Positions 1 through 8,182 of a stretch of DNA of 64,000 bases are shown piece by piece; the stretch's first letter is position 1, and each line of letters opens with the position of its first letter. The position numbers and the translations under genes are program-made. Under the pieces are notes generated by a model. It had not been told where the DNA came from. It made no database searches and saw nothing but the letters and a program-made list of their open reading frames with translations. This DNA is from an uncultured Alistipes sp. (GTDB taxonomy: Bacteria > Bacteroidota > Bacteroidia > Bacteroidales > Rikenellaceae), in NCBI GenBank assembly GCA_900768015.1, contig CAAGBI010000070.1, positions 1-64,000 on the forward strand, written 5' to 3'.

Positions 1-1097
1 GTGAATGGTGTGCGTGAGTCGAATGGCACCATGTTCTTGTTTGTGGTGATGTCGGCAGCTACCAAGCACTTCTCAGCGAGCTTACCAGTGAGCTCTGGGA
101 ACTTAGTGCGAAGGTCAACCAACATAAGGTGGTTGTCAGTACCGCCAGATACGATCTTGTAGCCACGCTTAGTGAGAGCCTCAGCCAATGCCTGTGAGTT
201 CTTAACCACCTGCTTCTGGTACTCCTTATACTCTGGAGTAAGAGCCTCGCCAAAGGCAACAGCCTTAGCTGCGATAACGTGCTCAAGTGGACCGCCCTGG
301 ATACCTGGGAATACTGCTGAGTTCAAAATCTGCGACATCTTCTTCACTACGCCCTTAGGAGTTGTGTAGCCCCAAGGATTGTCGAAGTCCTTGCCCATGA
401 GGATAATACCACCACGAGGGCCACGCAATGTCTTGTGAGTTGTAGATGTTACGATGTGAGCATACTTTACTGGGTTGTCCAACAAACCTGCTGCGATAAG
501 ACCTGCTGTGTGTGCCATATCGACGAGAAGCAAAGCACCTACCTTATCAGCAATCTCACGCATTTTTTTGTAGTCCCACTCACGAGAGAATGCCGAAGCA
601 CCACCTATGATGAGCTTTGGCTTGTGCTCCAATGCGAGTGCCTCCATCTCCTCGTAGTCGATGTTGCCTGTCTCCTCCTTGAGCTTGTAGCCTACAGCGT
701 TGAAGTACATACCAGACATGTTCACTGGCGAACCGTGTGATAGGTGACCACCGTGTGATAGGTCAAGGCCCATGAATGTATCGCCTGGTTTGAGGCAAGC
801 GAAGAATACTGCCATGTTAGCCTGAGCGCCTGAGTGAGGCTGAACGTTGGCATACTCAGCGTCGTAGAGCTTGCAGATGCGCTCGATAGCAAGGTTCTCA
901 ATCTTGTCAACAACCTCGCAACCACCATAGTAGCGTGCTGCAGGGTAGCCCTCAGCATACTTATTAGTACATACAGAGCCCATAGCAGCCATCACCTGGT
1001 CGCTAACAAAGTTCTCCGATGCGATAAGCTCGATGCCCTTAGTTTGACGTGAACGCTCCTCAGCAATCAAATCAAAAATCTGTGTGTCTTTGTTCAT
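1..1097 (-). CDS. glyA: Serine hydroxymethyltransferase (3' end cut by window edge)
   Basis: PLP enzyme that interconverts serine and glycine while charging tetrahydrofolate with a one-carbon unit, in the cytoplasm. The reading frame is open from the ATG at 1097 to the left edge, giving about 365 residues of an expected 420-430, so the last 50-60 residues are missing. Visible family features are the N-terminal IELIASENFVS segment, the YAEGYPAARYYGG motif and the PLP-lysine region STTHKTLRGPRGG. It diverges from dnaG. A TAACTTTA sequence at 1129-1136 (minus strand) is a weak -7 candidate. Identity is clear from the motifs. Confidence 0.95.
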   Translation of the reverse strand, partial: MNKDTQIFDLIAEERSRQTKGIELIASENFVSDQVMAAMGSVCTNKYAEGYPAARYYGGCEVVDKIENLAIERICKLYDAEYANVQPHSGAQANMAVFFACLKPGDTFMGLDLSHGGHLSHGSPVNMSGMYFNAVGYKLKEETGNIDYEEMEALALEHKPKLIIGGASAFSREWDYKKMREIADKVGALLLVDMAHTAGLIAAGLLDNPVKYAHIVTSTTHKTLRGPRGGIILMGKDFDNPWGYTTPKGVVKKMSQILNSAVFPGIQGGPLEHVIAAKAVAFGEALTPEYKEYQKQVVKNSQALAEALTKRGYKIVSGGTDNHLMLVDLRTKFPELTGKLAEKCLVAADITTNKNMVPFDSRTPF

Positions 1098-1236
1098 TTT
1101 AGATATTGTGTTTAGTTTTGGTTTACGTTAAAGTTATCTCTGTATAAGAACCTTTGTTCTTAACAACTAACAAAGGTAAGAAAAAAAAATTATTTGGCAA
1201 AACAGATAAGGGGATATTAATTTCGACAAATTTTAG

Positions 1237-1244
1237 TACCTTTG
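1237..1244 (+). promoter_or_regulatory. -7 promoter box of dnaG
   Basis: TACCTTTG matches the Bacteroidetes -7 consensus TAnnTTTG and ends 5 bases before the dnaG ATG at 1250. No good -33 TTG was found at 19-20 bases upstream. If real, transcription would begin at or beside the start codon. Confidence 0.6.
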
Positions 1245-1249
1245 CACGA

Positions 1250-3244
1250 ATGATTGATCGTGAAACCATAGACCGAATATTTAGTGCCGTCAATATCGTA
1301 GATGTTGTTGGCGATTATGTCACACTCAAGCGTAAGGGTGCGAACTATCAGGCGTGCTGTCCTTTCCACCAGGAGAAGACACCTTCGTTTGTTGTCTCGC
1401 CCGCTCGTGGCATCTACAAGTGTTTCGGTTGTGGCAAGGCGGGTAATGCCGTTAACTTCGTGATGGAGAGCGAGAATATCTCCTATCCCGAGGCTCTTAA
1501 GATGCTTGCCAAGCGCTATGGCATCGAGGTTAGGGAGGAGGCAGTAACCGAGGAGGATATCCAGCGAAACAACAATCGTGAGAGTATGTTTGCACTTAAT
1601 CAGTGGGCTGCGGACTACTTCCAGCGATATATGTACTCCGAGGACGAGGGACGCAGCGTAGCTCTTACCTACTTCTCGTCGCTTCGAGGCTTTAGCGATG
1701 CCACAATCCGCAAGTTTGGTCTTGGCTTCTGCCCATCACGTGGCGATAGATTCTCGTCTGATGCTCGCTCTGCGGGCTACAAGGAGGAGTTCTTGCTCTC
1801 GACAGGCTTATCTATTAAGCGAGAGTCAGACGGCATGCTTCGTGATAGGTTCTACGATCGTGTTATCTTCCCTGTACATAACGTCTCGGGCCGTGTTGTT
1901 GCCTTTGGTGGTCGTACATTGCGTACCGACAAGAAGGTTGCCAAATATCAGAACTCGCCCGAGAGTGAGATATACTCAAAAAGCCGAGAGCTCTATGGCC
2001 TCTTCTTTGCTAAGAAGGCTATTCAGCAGGAGAACATGGTAATCATGGTTGAGGGCTATGCCGATGTTATCTCGATGCACCAGGCGGGTGTCGAGAATGT
2101 TGTGGCATCGTCCGGCACGTCGCTCACCGAGGAGCAGATACGCCTCGTTGCACGTTTCTCGCAAAACATTACCCTAATGTACGATGGCGATAAGGCGGGT
2201 GTTAAGGCGGCACTGCGTGGTGTAGACCTTATCCTTAAGGAGAACCTCAATGTGCGCATCGTGCTACTTCCAGAGGAGCACGATCCCGATACCTTTGCCC
2301 GAGCTCACACTTCCGAGGAGCTACGTGAGTATATCCGCAATGAGTCGCAGGATTTCCTTGCCTTCAAGGCACACCTGCTTCTTGGCGAGGCTACCGATCC
2401 TATGACTCGCTCGGAGGCTATACGTGCTATGGTCGAGAGTATTGCCCTTATTCCCGACGCTATCAAGCGCCAGGAGTATGTGCGTTACTGTGCCGAGATT
2501 ATGGAGATACCGGCAGAGACACTCGGCGTGGAGGTGGCACGCAGTGTTGAGGGCGTGAAGGGTAACCGTGAGGCTCGTGAGTTTATCCAGCGTCAGATGA
2601 GTCGTGAGCATGAGACACAGAGAGCCGAGGTAATGCCAAATACGCCTCAGCCAAACTCTCCTCAGATTACAGAAGATGCTACTCTTGGTACAACTATGGA
2701 GACGCTCGAGCGTGAGATTGTCAAGTATTTGCTTAAGTATGGACATCTAAGTTTTACGCTGCTCGAGGATAAGGAGTATGTAGATTACAACGTCGCCGAC
2801 TTTATAATTAGTGAGCTTGATGCCGATAATCTCACGTTGGTATATCCGCTATATCGCACCATATATGAGGAGTATCGTGCGGAGAGTGAGCGACTTGGCA
2901 TAGGTGTTGAGGTTGCTACACACCGCTTTGTAAACCACTCCAACCCCGACGTGAGCCGCATTGTAGTAGATTTGCTAACCTCTGACGATAACTATGTTAT
3001 TAGCCGCATCTGGGAGCAGAAGGAGGTGCATATCGAGAGTGTGCAGGAGCAGTTGGCAAATGGAGTGCCTCAGGTTATGTATATGTTCAAGATGCGAACA
3101 CTCGAGAGGCTTGTTGCTGAGAATCAGCGACGTTTGGCAGCACCCGATATTACCGAAGAGGAGATGTCGCAAATTATGGCGCACCTAACGAAACTACATG
3201 TCGCACGTGTGAAGATTGCGCAGGTTACTAATCGCGTGATTTGA
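1250..3244 (+). CDS. dnaG: DNA primase DnaG
   Basis: Synthesises RNA primers for lagging-strand replication. The start at 1250 gives 664 residues beginning MIDRETIDRIF, as in homologues; an upstream in-frame ATG at 1154 would add 32 residues that read through the promoter and is unlikely. Domains in order: CHC2 zinc finger (Cys37, His40, Cys58, Cys61), catalytic core with the TOPRIM motif VEGYADVISMHQAG (around residue 300) followed by the acidic YDGDKAG motif, and a C-terminal helicase-binding region of lower conservation. It is the first gene after the divergent glyA, with smpB downstream after a structured gap. Confidence 0.97.
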   Translation: MIDRETIDRIFSAVNIVDVVGDYVTLKRKGANYQACCPFHQEKTPSFVVSPARGIYKCFGCGKAGNAVNFVMESENISYPEALKMLAKRYGIEVREEAVTEEDIQRNNNRESMFALNQWAADYFQRYMYSEDEGRSVALTYFSSLRGFSDATIRKFGLGFCPSRGDRFSSDARSAGYKEEFLLSTGLSIKRESDGMLRDRFYDRVIFPVHNVSGRVVAFGGRTLRTDKKVAKYQNSPESEIYSKSRELYGLFFAKKAIQQENMVIMVEGYADVISMHQAGVENVVASSGTSLTEEQIRLVARFSQNITLMYDGDKAGVKAALRGVDLILKENLNVRIVLLPEEHDPDTFARAHTSEELREYIRNESQDFLAFKAHLLLGEATDPMTRSEAIRAMVESIALIPDAIKRQEYVRYCAEIMEIPAETLGVEVARSVEGVKGNREAREFIQRQMSREHETQRAEVMPNTPQPNSPQITEDATLGTTMETLEREIVKYLLKYGHLSFTLLEDKEYVDYNVADFIISELDADNLTLVYPLYRTIYEEYRAESERLGIGVEVATHRFVNHSNPDVSRIVVDLLTSDDNYVISRIWEQKEVHIESVQEQLANGVPQVMYMFKMRTLERLVAENQRRLAAPDITEEEMSQIMAHLTKLHVARVKIAQVTNRVI

Positions 3245-3420
3245 TAAAAAAGGGTGCTCGGCTTACCTCCGTATCACTACGTTGGTGGTGTGCAAACAGA
3301 AAATAAACTAAAGATGTGTAAAACATATCAAAGATAAAAGAATTAGTTACCTTTTACCGAACACCCACTTCGAGAGTGGCAAAAGGTGTGCCGAACGAGG
3401 GTTAACTTTAACAATAAGAT
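3245..3420 (+). other. Structured leader upstream of smpB
   Basis: This gene-free 176-base gap can fold. ACCTTTT (3349-3355) pairs with AAAAGGT (3381-3387) around an inner CCACT/AGTGG hairpin (3365-3369 with 3375-3379). An alternative outer pairing, ACACC (3361-3365) with GGTGT (3385-3389), uses some of the same bases. No long U tract follows, so it is not a simple terminator. Seen directly; any function is inference. Confidence 0.4.
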
Positions 3421-3882
3421 ATGGCAGATTATAAAAATATAAATATCCGCAATAAGCGAGCAACGTTCGACTACGAGATTTTGGAGGAGTACATCGCAGG
3501 CATTGTGCTTGTGGGCACCGAGATAAAGTCGTTGCGCTTAGGTAAGGCCTCGCTCGTGGATTCGTATTGCTATTTCGAGCGTAACGAGTTGTGGATTCGC
3601 AATGTGAATATTGCCGAGTACGCCTGGGGTACGTGCAACAACCATGTTCCTAAGCGTGACCGTAAGCTGCTGCTTAACCGTAAGGAACTTAATAAGTTGC
3701 AACGTGCGCTGCAGGATAGGGGCTTGACCGTAGTGGGCTTAAGGCTATTTATTACCGAGCGTGGTCTTGCCAAGGTGGCTATTGGTCTTGCTCGTGGTCG
3801 TAAGTCCTACGATAAGCGTGAGTATATCAAGGAGAATGACGCTAAGCGAGAGATGGATAAGGCGATGAAGAATCATAAATAA
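3421..3882 (+). CDS. smpB: SsrA-binding protein SmpB
   Basis: Small basic protein that binds tmRNA and delivers it to stalled ribosomes for trans-translation. The 153-residue length and the sequence blocks NKRATFDYEILEEYIAGIVL, GTEIKSLR and KRDRKLLLNRKEL match the family, and the C-terminus is the usual lysine-rich tail (DKREYIKENDAKREMDKAMK). The tmRNA gene itself is not adjacent. tsaB follows after 9 bases, so the two are probably cotranscribed. Confidence 0.96.
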   Translation: MADYKNINIRNKRATFDYEILEEYIAGIVLVGTEIKSLRLGKASLVDSYCYFERNELWIRNVNIAEYAWGTCNNHVPKRDRKLLLNRKELNKLQRALQDRGLTVVGLRLFITERGLAKVAIGLARGRKSYDKREYIKENDAKREMDKAMKNHK

Positions 3883-3891
3883 TAAGAGGAT

Positions 3892-4602
3892 ATGGCACTT
3901 ATACTTTCAATTGAGACAGGTACAGATATTTGCTCGGTGGCTCTTGCTAACGATGGCGAGCTTATGGCACTTCGTGAGAGCGACGAGGGCCGTGACCACG
4001 CCAAGAAGGTGGCATTGTTTGTCGACGAGCTTCTGCGTGAGACAGGTGTGCAACCCTCGGATATCGACGCTATAGCTGTGGGCAAGGGCCCTGGCTCGTA
4101 TACTGGCTTGCGCATAGGTGTATCATTTGCTAAGGGTATGTGCTATGCTCTGGGTATTCCGCTTATCGCCATTGGCTCGCTTGATGCCTTGACTGAGGTT
4201 GCTCGTGAGGACTTCGAGGCGGGTATTCTTGATGTTGATGAGGAGGATTGGACACAGGCTAAGCTCTGCCCTATGGTCGATGCTCGCCGCATGGAGGTCT
4301 ATGCTCAGGTCTTCAACGTTGAGGGTAAGCCTGAGAGCGATGTTGTTGCCGAGGTGGTTACCGAGGAGAGCTTTAATGAGTGGCGTGCTAAGGGTAAGTT
4401 TGTTATCTTTGGCAACGGCGCTAAGAAGTGCGCCGAGGTATTGCCCGATGCTATTATTGAGAGTGTTGTTCCTTCAGCACGAGGCATTGTACGCCTTGCT
4501 GAGGAGGCCTTCAATGCTGGTAAGTTCGAGGATTTGGCATACTTCGAGCCATTCTACCTCAAGGACTTTATCGTTATCCCATCAAAGAAGAAACTTCTTT
4601 AA
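3892..4602 (+). CDS. tsaB: tRNA threonylcarbamoyladenosine biosynthesis protein TsaB
   Basis: Partner of TsaD in making the t6A37 modification on ANN-decoding tRNAs. The 236 residues show the ASKHA-like N-terminus ILSIETGTDICSVAL and the signature GKGPGSYTGLRIGVSFAKG near residue 63, and the protein lacks the metal-binding His motif of TsaD, as expected for TsaB. It follows smpB by 9 bases and is followed by a very large hairpin, so it probably ends the transcript. Cytoplasmic. Confidence 0.95.
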   Translation: MALILSIETGTDICSVALANDGELMALRESDEGRDHAKKVALFVDELLRETGVQPSDIDAIAVGKGPGSYTGLRIGVSFAKGMCYALGIPLIAIGSLDALTEVAREDFEAGILDVDEEDWTQAKLCPMVDARRMEVYAQVFNVEGKPESDVVAEVVTEESFNEWRAKGKFVIFGNGAKKCAEVLPDAIIESVVPSARGIVRLAEEAFNAGKFEDLAYFEPFYLKDFIVIPSKKKLL

Positions 4603-4624
4603 TTTGTTGTGATAAGTGGCCATT

Positions 4625-4706
4625 CTTGGCCCATTGCTAAAAGTTGAGCACCCGAGGCTGTAGGTTTACTACTATCCTCGGGTGCTCACTTTTGCAATAG
4701 ACCAAG
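4625..4706 (+). terminator. Long inverted repeat after tsaB
   Basis: The arms 4633-4657 and 4676-4698 pair almost perfectly (GAGCACCCGAGG with CCTCGGGTGCTC at the tip, ATTGC with GCAAT lower down), and TTGG/CCAA extends the base. The loop is about 18 bases. It lacks a strong U tract on the plus strand, so it may be a terminator, an RNA-processing hairpin or an interspersed palindromic element. Confidence 0.5.
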
Positions 4707-4920
4707 CCTAACCCCTTCTGACAACAAATTGGATTCTATCTTGGTAGTGAGTAGTAACGAAAATATTACTCTTTACTAATTTATCTGTCATGTTGAGCCT
4801 TGGCGAAACATCTCTCAGGTGGTGCTAACCTCGAGATTCTGCACTCTCATTCAGGATGCCATACCATGAAATAGCGTCGCAGACACCTTACTTTTCACTT
4901 CTTATCTTTCACCTAAAAAT
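4707..4920. other. Gene-free spacer between convergent tsaB and recN
   Basis: No ORF of merit is present. Around 4785-4815 lies a segment reading TGTCATGTTGAGC followed by GAAACATCTC. It resembles short intergenic repeats seen in many Bacteroidetes genomes, though copy number cannot be judged here. The rest shows no recognisable element. Confidence 0.35.
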
Positions 4921-4921
4921 G

Positions 4922-4949
4922 AATCCTCTTGGGTTAGCCCAAGAGGATT
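4922..4949 (-). terminator. Terminator overlapping the end of recN
   Basis: Perfect 12-base stem AATCCTCTTGGG / CCCAAGAGGATT around the loop TTAG, flanked by A and T runs on both sides. The stop codon of recN lies in the loop (4934-4936) and one arm encodes its last residues. The hairpin could terminate minus-strand transcripts of recN. Confidence 0.8.
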
Positions 4950-6574
4950 TTTGCTTGTTTGCGTGCTGCGTCAGATATCTCGCTGCCGGACAACATTTTG
5001 GCAATCTCGTCGATGCGCTCGGCCTTTGTTAGGCGGCGGATATTGGTCTTGCCCTCGCTCTTATATACAACGAAGTGTGCGCCGCTCTTTGAGGCTACCT
5101 GTGGTAGGTGCGTGATGTCCACAACCTGCATCTTAGTAGCCATGTCGGCAATAATCTCGCCCATAGCGTCGGCAATGCGGCCCGAAACGCCAGTGTCAAT
5201 CTCGTCAAAAATTACCGTAGGTAGCTTAATCTTCTCGACGAGTATCGCCTTGAGAGCCAGCATCACACGTGAGAGCTCGCCACCCGAGGCTATGCGCTCG
5301 ATAGGTGCGGGCTTTGTGGTGCGGTTAGCCGTGAATAGGTAGGCGATGCTATCAGTGCCATTTGGAGTGAATGTATCGATAGGGGTTATTGACACCTCGA
5401 AGCGAGCATCCTCCATGCCCAACTTCTGAAGTATCGCAACAATCTTCTCCTCAAATGGTGCGCATACCTCCATACGTGCATCGTGAATCTTGGTTGCCAC
5501 ACTTCGGCACTCTGCCTCCAATGAGCTTATCTCCTCACGTTTTTTTAGTAGCTCTGTGTCGCTATTGTCAATAGATGCCAACCTTCGCTCAAACACCTCG
5601 GCCTTAGCCAAAAGGTCGTCGTAGGACTCGGCACGGTGCTTAATCTCGAGGGAGTAAATCGTATTTAGTCTGTCGCTTAGCTTCTGTAGCTTCTCGGGAT
5701 CGGCATCTATGCTCTCGGCCTCGTCTGCGGCCGTTGCGCTGATGTCCTTAAGCTCCTCAATAACAGCGTGTAGACGCTCAGCAATAGTGTTGCCAGTAGG
5801 GTAGCTCTCGCCCATGGACGATAGCTCACGCTCCGAGCGTGATAGCGCAACAAGTACACCCAACTCCTCATCATCGAGGACGTTGCGTAGTGTTGTTAGA
5901 CTCTCACCAATGCGGTCTGAAGACTCTAGTATTGCGAGCTTCTGCTCGGTCTCTGCCTGCTCGTTCTCACGTAGCTTTACCGCACGAAACTCCTCGACGG
6001 TATAGCGTAGCCACTCCTCATCTTTGCGTGCCGCCTCCATTTCCGCCTCCATTTTGCTTAACTGAGAGCGTAGTGCTGTAAGACGGCTAAGAAGCGAAGA
6101 GTACTCCTCAAGCAAGGCCTCATTTGATGCGAGGGTATCAAGTGTCGCTGTGCGGAACTCCTCAGACGAGAGTATTAGGTTTTGGTGCTGCGAGTGAATA
6201 TCTACGAGGCGAGAGCCAAGCTCCTTGAGCGTCGAAAGCTGCACGGGCATATCGCCCACAAACGAGCGGCTCTTGCCCGCAGGGGTGATGATGCGACGAA
6301 TGGTTATATCGCTCTCGTAGTCGAGGTCGTTATCCTCGAAAATCTGCTCAAGGCCGTAGCCGTCAATAGAGAATGTGGCCTCGATAACGCAGTTTTTCGT
6401 GATATCCTTGGTTGCCTGACCTTCGTTCTTTGCACCAAGCAGCATGCCCAAAGCACCCAAGAGAATAGACTTACCGGCACCTGTCTCACCAGTGATGATG
6501 TTCAGGTGCTCGTCCCACTCGACGTGCAACGACTCGATAAGGGCGTAATTCTCTATGGTTAGGCTCTTTAGCAT
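4934..6574 (-). CDS. recN: DNA repair protein RecN
   Basis: SMC-like ATPase that acts in double-strand break repair. The 546 residues contain Walker A GETGAGKS (29-36), a long central coiled coil, the ABC-type signature ERIASGGELSRVML and Walker B VIFDEIDTGVSG, followed by the H-loop region DITHLPQVASK. It is the last gene of the run bamD-omega-coaBC-recN, starting 6 bases after the coaBC stop, and ends inside a strong terminator hairpin. Confidence 0.96.
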   Translation of the reverse strand: MLKSLTIENYALIESLHVEWDEHLNIITGETGAGKSILLGALGMLLGAKNEGQATKDITKNCVIEATFSIDGYGLEQIFEDNDLDYESDITIRRIITPAGKSRSFVGDMPVQLSTLKELGSRLVDIHSQHQNLILSSEEFRTATLDTLASNEALLEEYSSLLSRLTALRSQLSKMEAEMEAARKDEEWLRYTVEEFRAVKLRENEQAETEQKLAILESSDRIGESLTTLRNVLDDEELGVLVALSRSERELSSMGESYPTGNTIAERLHAVIEELKDISATAADEAESIDADPEKLQKLSDRLNTIYSLEIKHRAESYDDLLAKAEVFERRLASIDNSDTELLKKREEISSLEAECRSVATKIHDARMEVCAPFEEKIVAILQKLGMEDARFEVSITPIDTFTPNGTDSIAYLFTANRTTKPAPIERIASGGELSRVMLALKAILVEKIKLPTVIFDEIDTGVSGRIADAMGEIIADMATKMQVVDITHLPQVASKSGAHFVVYKSEGKTNIRRLTKAERIDEIAKMLSGSEISDAARKQAKILLG

Positions 6575-6580
6575 TTGAAA

Positions 6581-7777
6581 TTATTTGAGTGTTTCTATCT
6601 TGTCGACAATCACGGCTGCTGCCTCTCGCTTGCTCATTAGCGGGTGCTCAGTAGCTTTCTCTCTGTCGATGATTGTTATCTTATTAGTATCGCCACGGAA
6701 GCCTGCGCCAGCGTCACGTAGCGAGTTGAGAACAACAAAGTCGAGGTTTTTGCGCTCAAGTTTACCCTGAGCATTTGCCTCCTCGTTGTCGGTCTCGAGG
6801 GCGAAGCCGACAAGAACTCTGCCCCCCTTGTTTGCGCCAAGCTCCTTAGCGATATCCTTTGTGCGACGAAGCTCGATGCGCATGTCGTCGTCCGACTTCT
6901 TGAGCTTGCGGTCAGCAACTGTTACAGGGGTGTAGTCGGCAACGGCAGCACACATAACAGCGCCATCAGCCTCTCCCCACTCCTTAACTGCGGCATTGTA
7001 CATATCCTCAGCCGAGAGTGTGTCGATGCGCTCAACGCCCTGAGGTGTGGGTAGGGTGGTGCGACCACTGATGAGCTTAACCTCGGCACCACGACTTGCC
7101 AGCTCCTCGGCAATGGCATAACCCATCTTGCCCGTAGAGTGGTTGGTAATGTAGCGCACTGGGTCGATAGGCTCGATTGTAGCGCCCGCCGTTACGATGT
7201 AGCGCTTACCCTCTAACGTCTTTTTTTTTTCGCCCTCAGCAAAGATTGTCTTTACCTGCTCAACGATATCTTCAGGCTCAGCCATGCGGCCCTTGCCTAC
7301 CAAGCCACTTGCAAGCTCGCCAGCTGCGGGCTCGATGATAGCCACGCCACGCTCCTTGAGTGTTGCGAGGTTCTGCTGTGTGGTGATGTGGGCATACATG
7401 TCGAGGTCCATAGCAGGTGCTACGGCAACCTTCGAGCGTGCCGAGAGGTAGGTTGTAAGCAGAAGATTATCTGCAATGCCCGTTGTCATCTTAGCTAAGG
7501 TGTTGGCAGTGGCAGGTGCTATAAGTAGCATGTCGGCCCACTCTCCAAGCGACACGTGAGAGTTCCACTCGCCATTCTCGGGGTTGAAGAACTCGACGAG
7601 GATAGGGTGCTTCGAGAGCGTAGCCATGGTTAGTGGCGTGATAAACTGCTTGGCAAGAGGTGTCATGATAACACGTACCTCTGCACCCTCCTTCACTAAA
7701 AGACGGCACAGCATAGCCGCCTTGTAAGCTGCTATGCTGCCTGTAATACCGAGTATTATGTGTTTTCCGTTTAGCAT
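6581..7777 (-). CDS. coaBC: Bifunctional phosphopantothenoylcysteine decarboxylase / phosphopantothenate-cysteine ligase
   Basis: Catalyses two consecutive steps of coenzyme A synthesis. The N-terminal flavoprotein half (CoaC) has GSIAAYKAA, the His of NSHVSLGEWAD, APATANTLAKM and PAMDLDMY; the C-terminal half (CoaB) has VTAGATIEPIDPVRYITN, STGKMGYAIAEE and the KLKK segment. The start at 7777 (MLNGKHIILGITG) matches homologues; an upstream ATG at 7798 would add seven residues. It sits between the omega subunit gene and recN. Confidence 0.95.
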   Translation of the reverse strand: MLNGKHIILGITGSIAAYKAAMLCRLLVKEGAEVRVIMTPLAKQFITPLTMATLSKHPILVEFFNPENGEWNSHVSLGEWADMLLIAPATANTLAKMTTGIADNLLLTTYLSARSKVAVAPAMDLDMYAHITTQQNLATLKERGVAIIEPAAGELASGLVGKGRMAEPEDIVEQVKTIFAEGEKKKTLEGKRYIVTAGATIEPIDPVRYITNHSTGKMGYAIAEELASRGAEVKLISGRTTLPTPQGVERIDTLSAEDMYNAAVKEWGEADGAVMCAAVADYTPVTVADRKLKKSDDDMRIELRRTKDIAKELGANKGGRVLVGFALETDNEEANAQGKLERKNLDFVVLNSLRDAGAGFRGDTNKITIIDREKATEHPLMSKREAAAVIVDKIETLK

Positions 7778-7819
7778 TATACGATGCTTTATGGTCACTC
7801 TATGTTGCGACCGATACCA

Positions 7820-8140
7820 CTATTTCTCCTGACCGTGACGGAAGCTCACCTCGCCGTCGAGGAACTCCTCAGTAGCGATGATTGCTGGCTTTGGAAGACG
7901 CTCGTAGTAGCGTGAAATCTCAATCTGCTCACGGTTCTCGAAGGTCTCCTCTACAGAGTTGTCTGATGGTGTCGAGAAGTCTGCAAGCTTGCGGTTAATC
8001 TCTGCCTTAAGCTCTGTAGCAATCTGGTTAGCACGACGTGCAATGATGTTGATGCTCTCGTAGATGTTGCCTGTTGGGGTGTCGAGGTCAACTAACTTGC
8101 GAGTAATTGTGTTGCTGGGAATGTTCTTCTTAATCTCCAT
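7820..8140 (-). CDS. rpoZ: RNA polymerase omega subunit, Bacteroidetes Rpb6-like
   Basis: A 106-residue protein with the omega/Rpb6 pattern GNIYESINIIARRANQIATELKAEI followed by an acidic linker. This is the divergent form of the subunit found in Bacteroidetes, which helps assemble RNA polymerase. Its place between bamD and coaBC fits that role, since rpoZ is next to coaBC in many bacteria. The gene symbol is given by family analogy. Confidence 0.85.
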   Translation of the reverse strand: MEIKKNIPSNTITRKLVDLDTPTGNIYESINIIARRANQIATELKAEINRKLADFSTPSDNSVEETFENREQIEISRYYERLPKPAIIATEEFLDGEVSFRHGQEK

Positions 8141-8182
8141 AGCCTATATTGTGTTATTCGTTATTTTATTCTTTGTTGTGTG

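Noticed and set aside
59..1052. Several small ORFs on both strands at the left end
   Set aside because: They overlap the long glyA frame, which has clear family motifs; they are shadow frames.
3245..3420. tmRNA gene next to smpB
   Set aside because: The gap is too short (176 bases) and lacks the alanine-tRNA-like ends.
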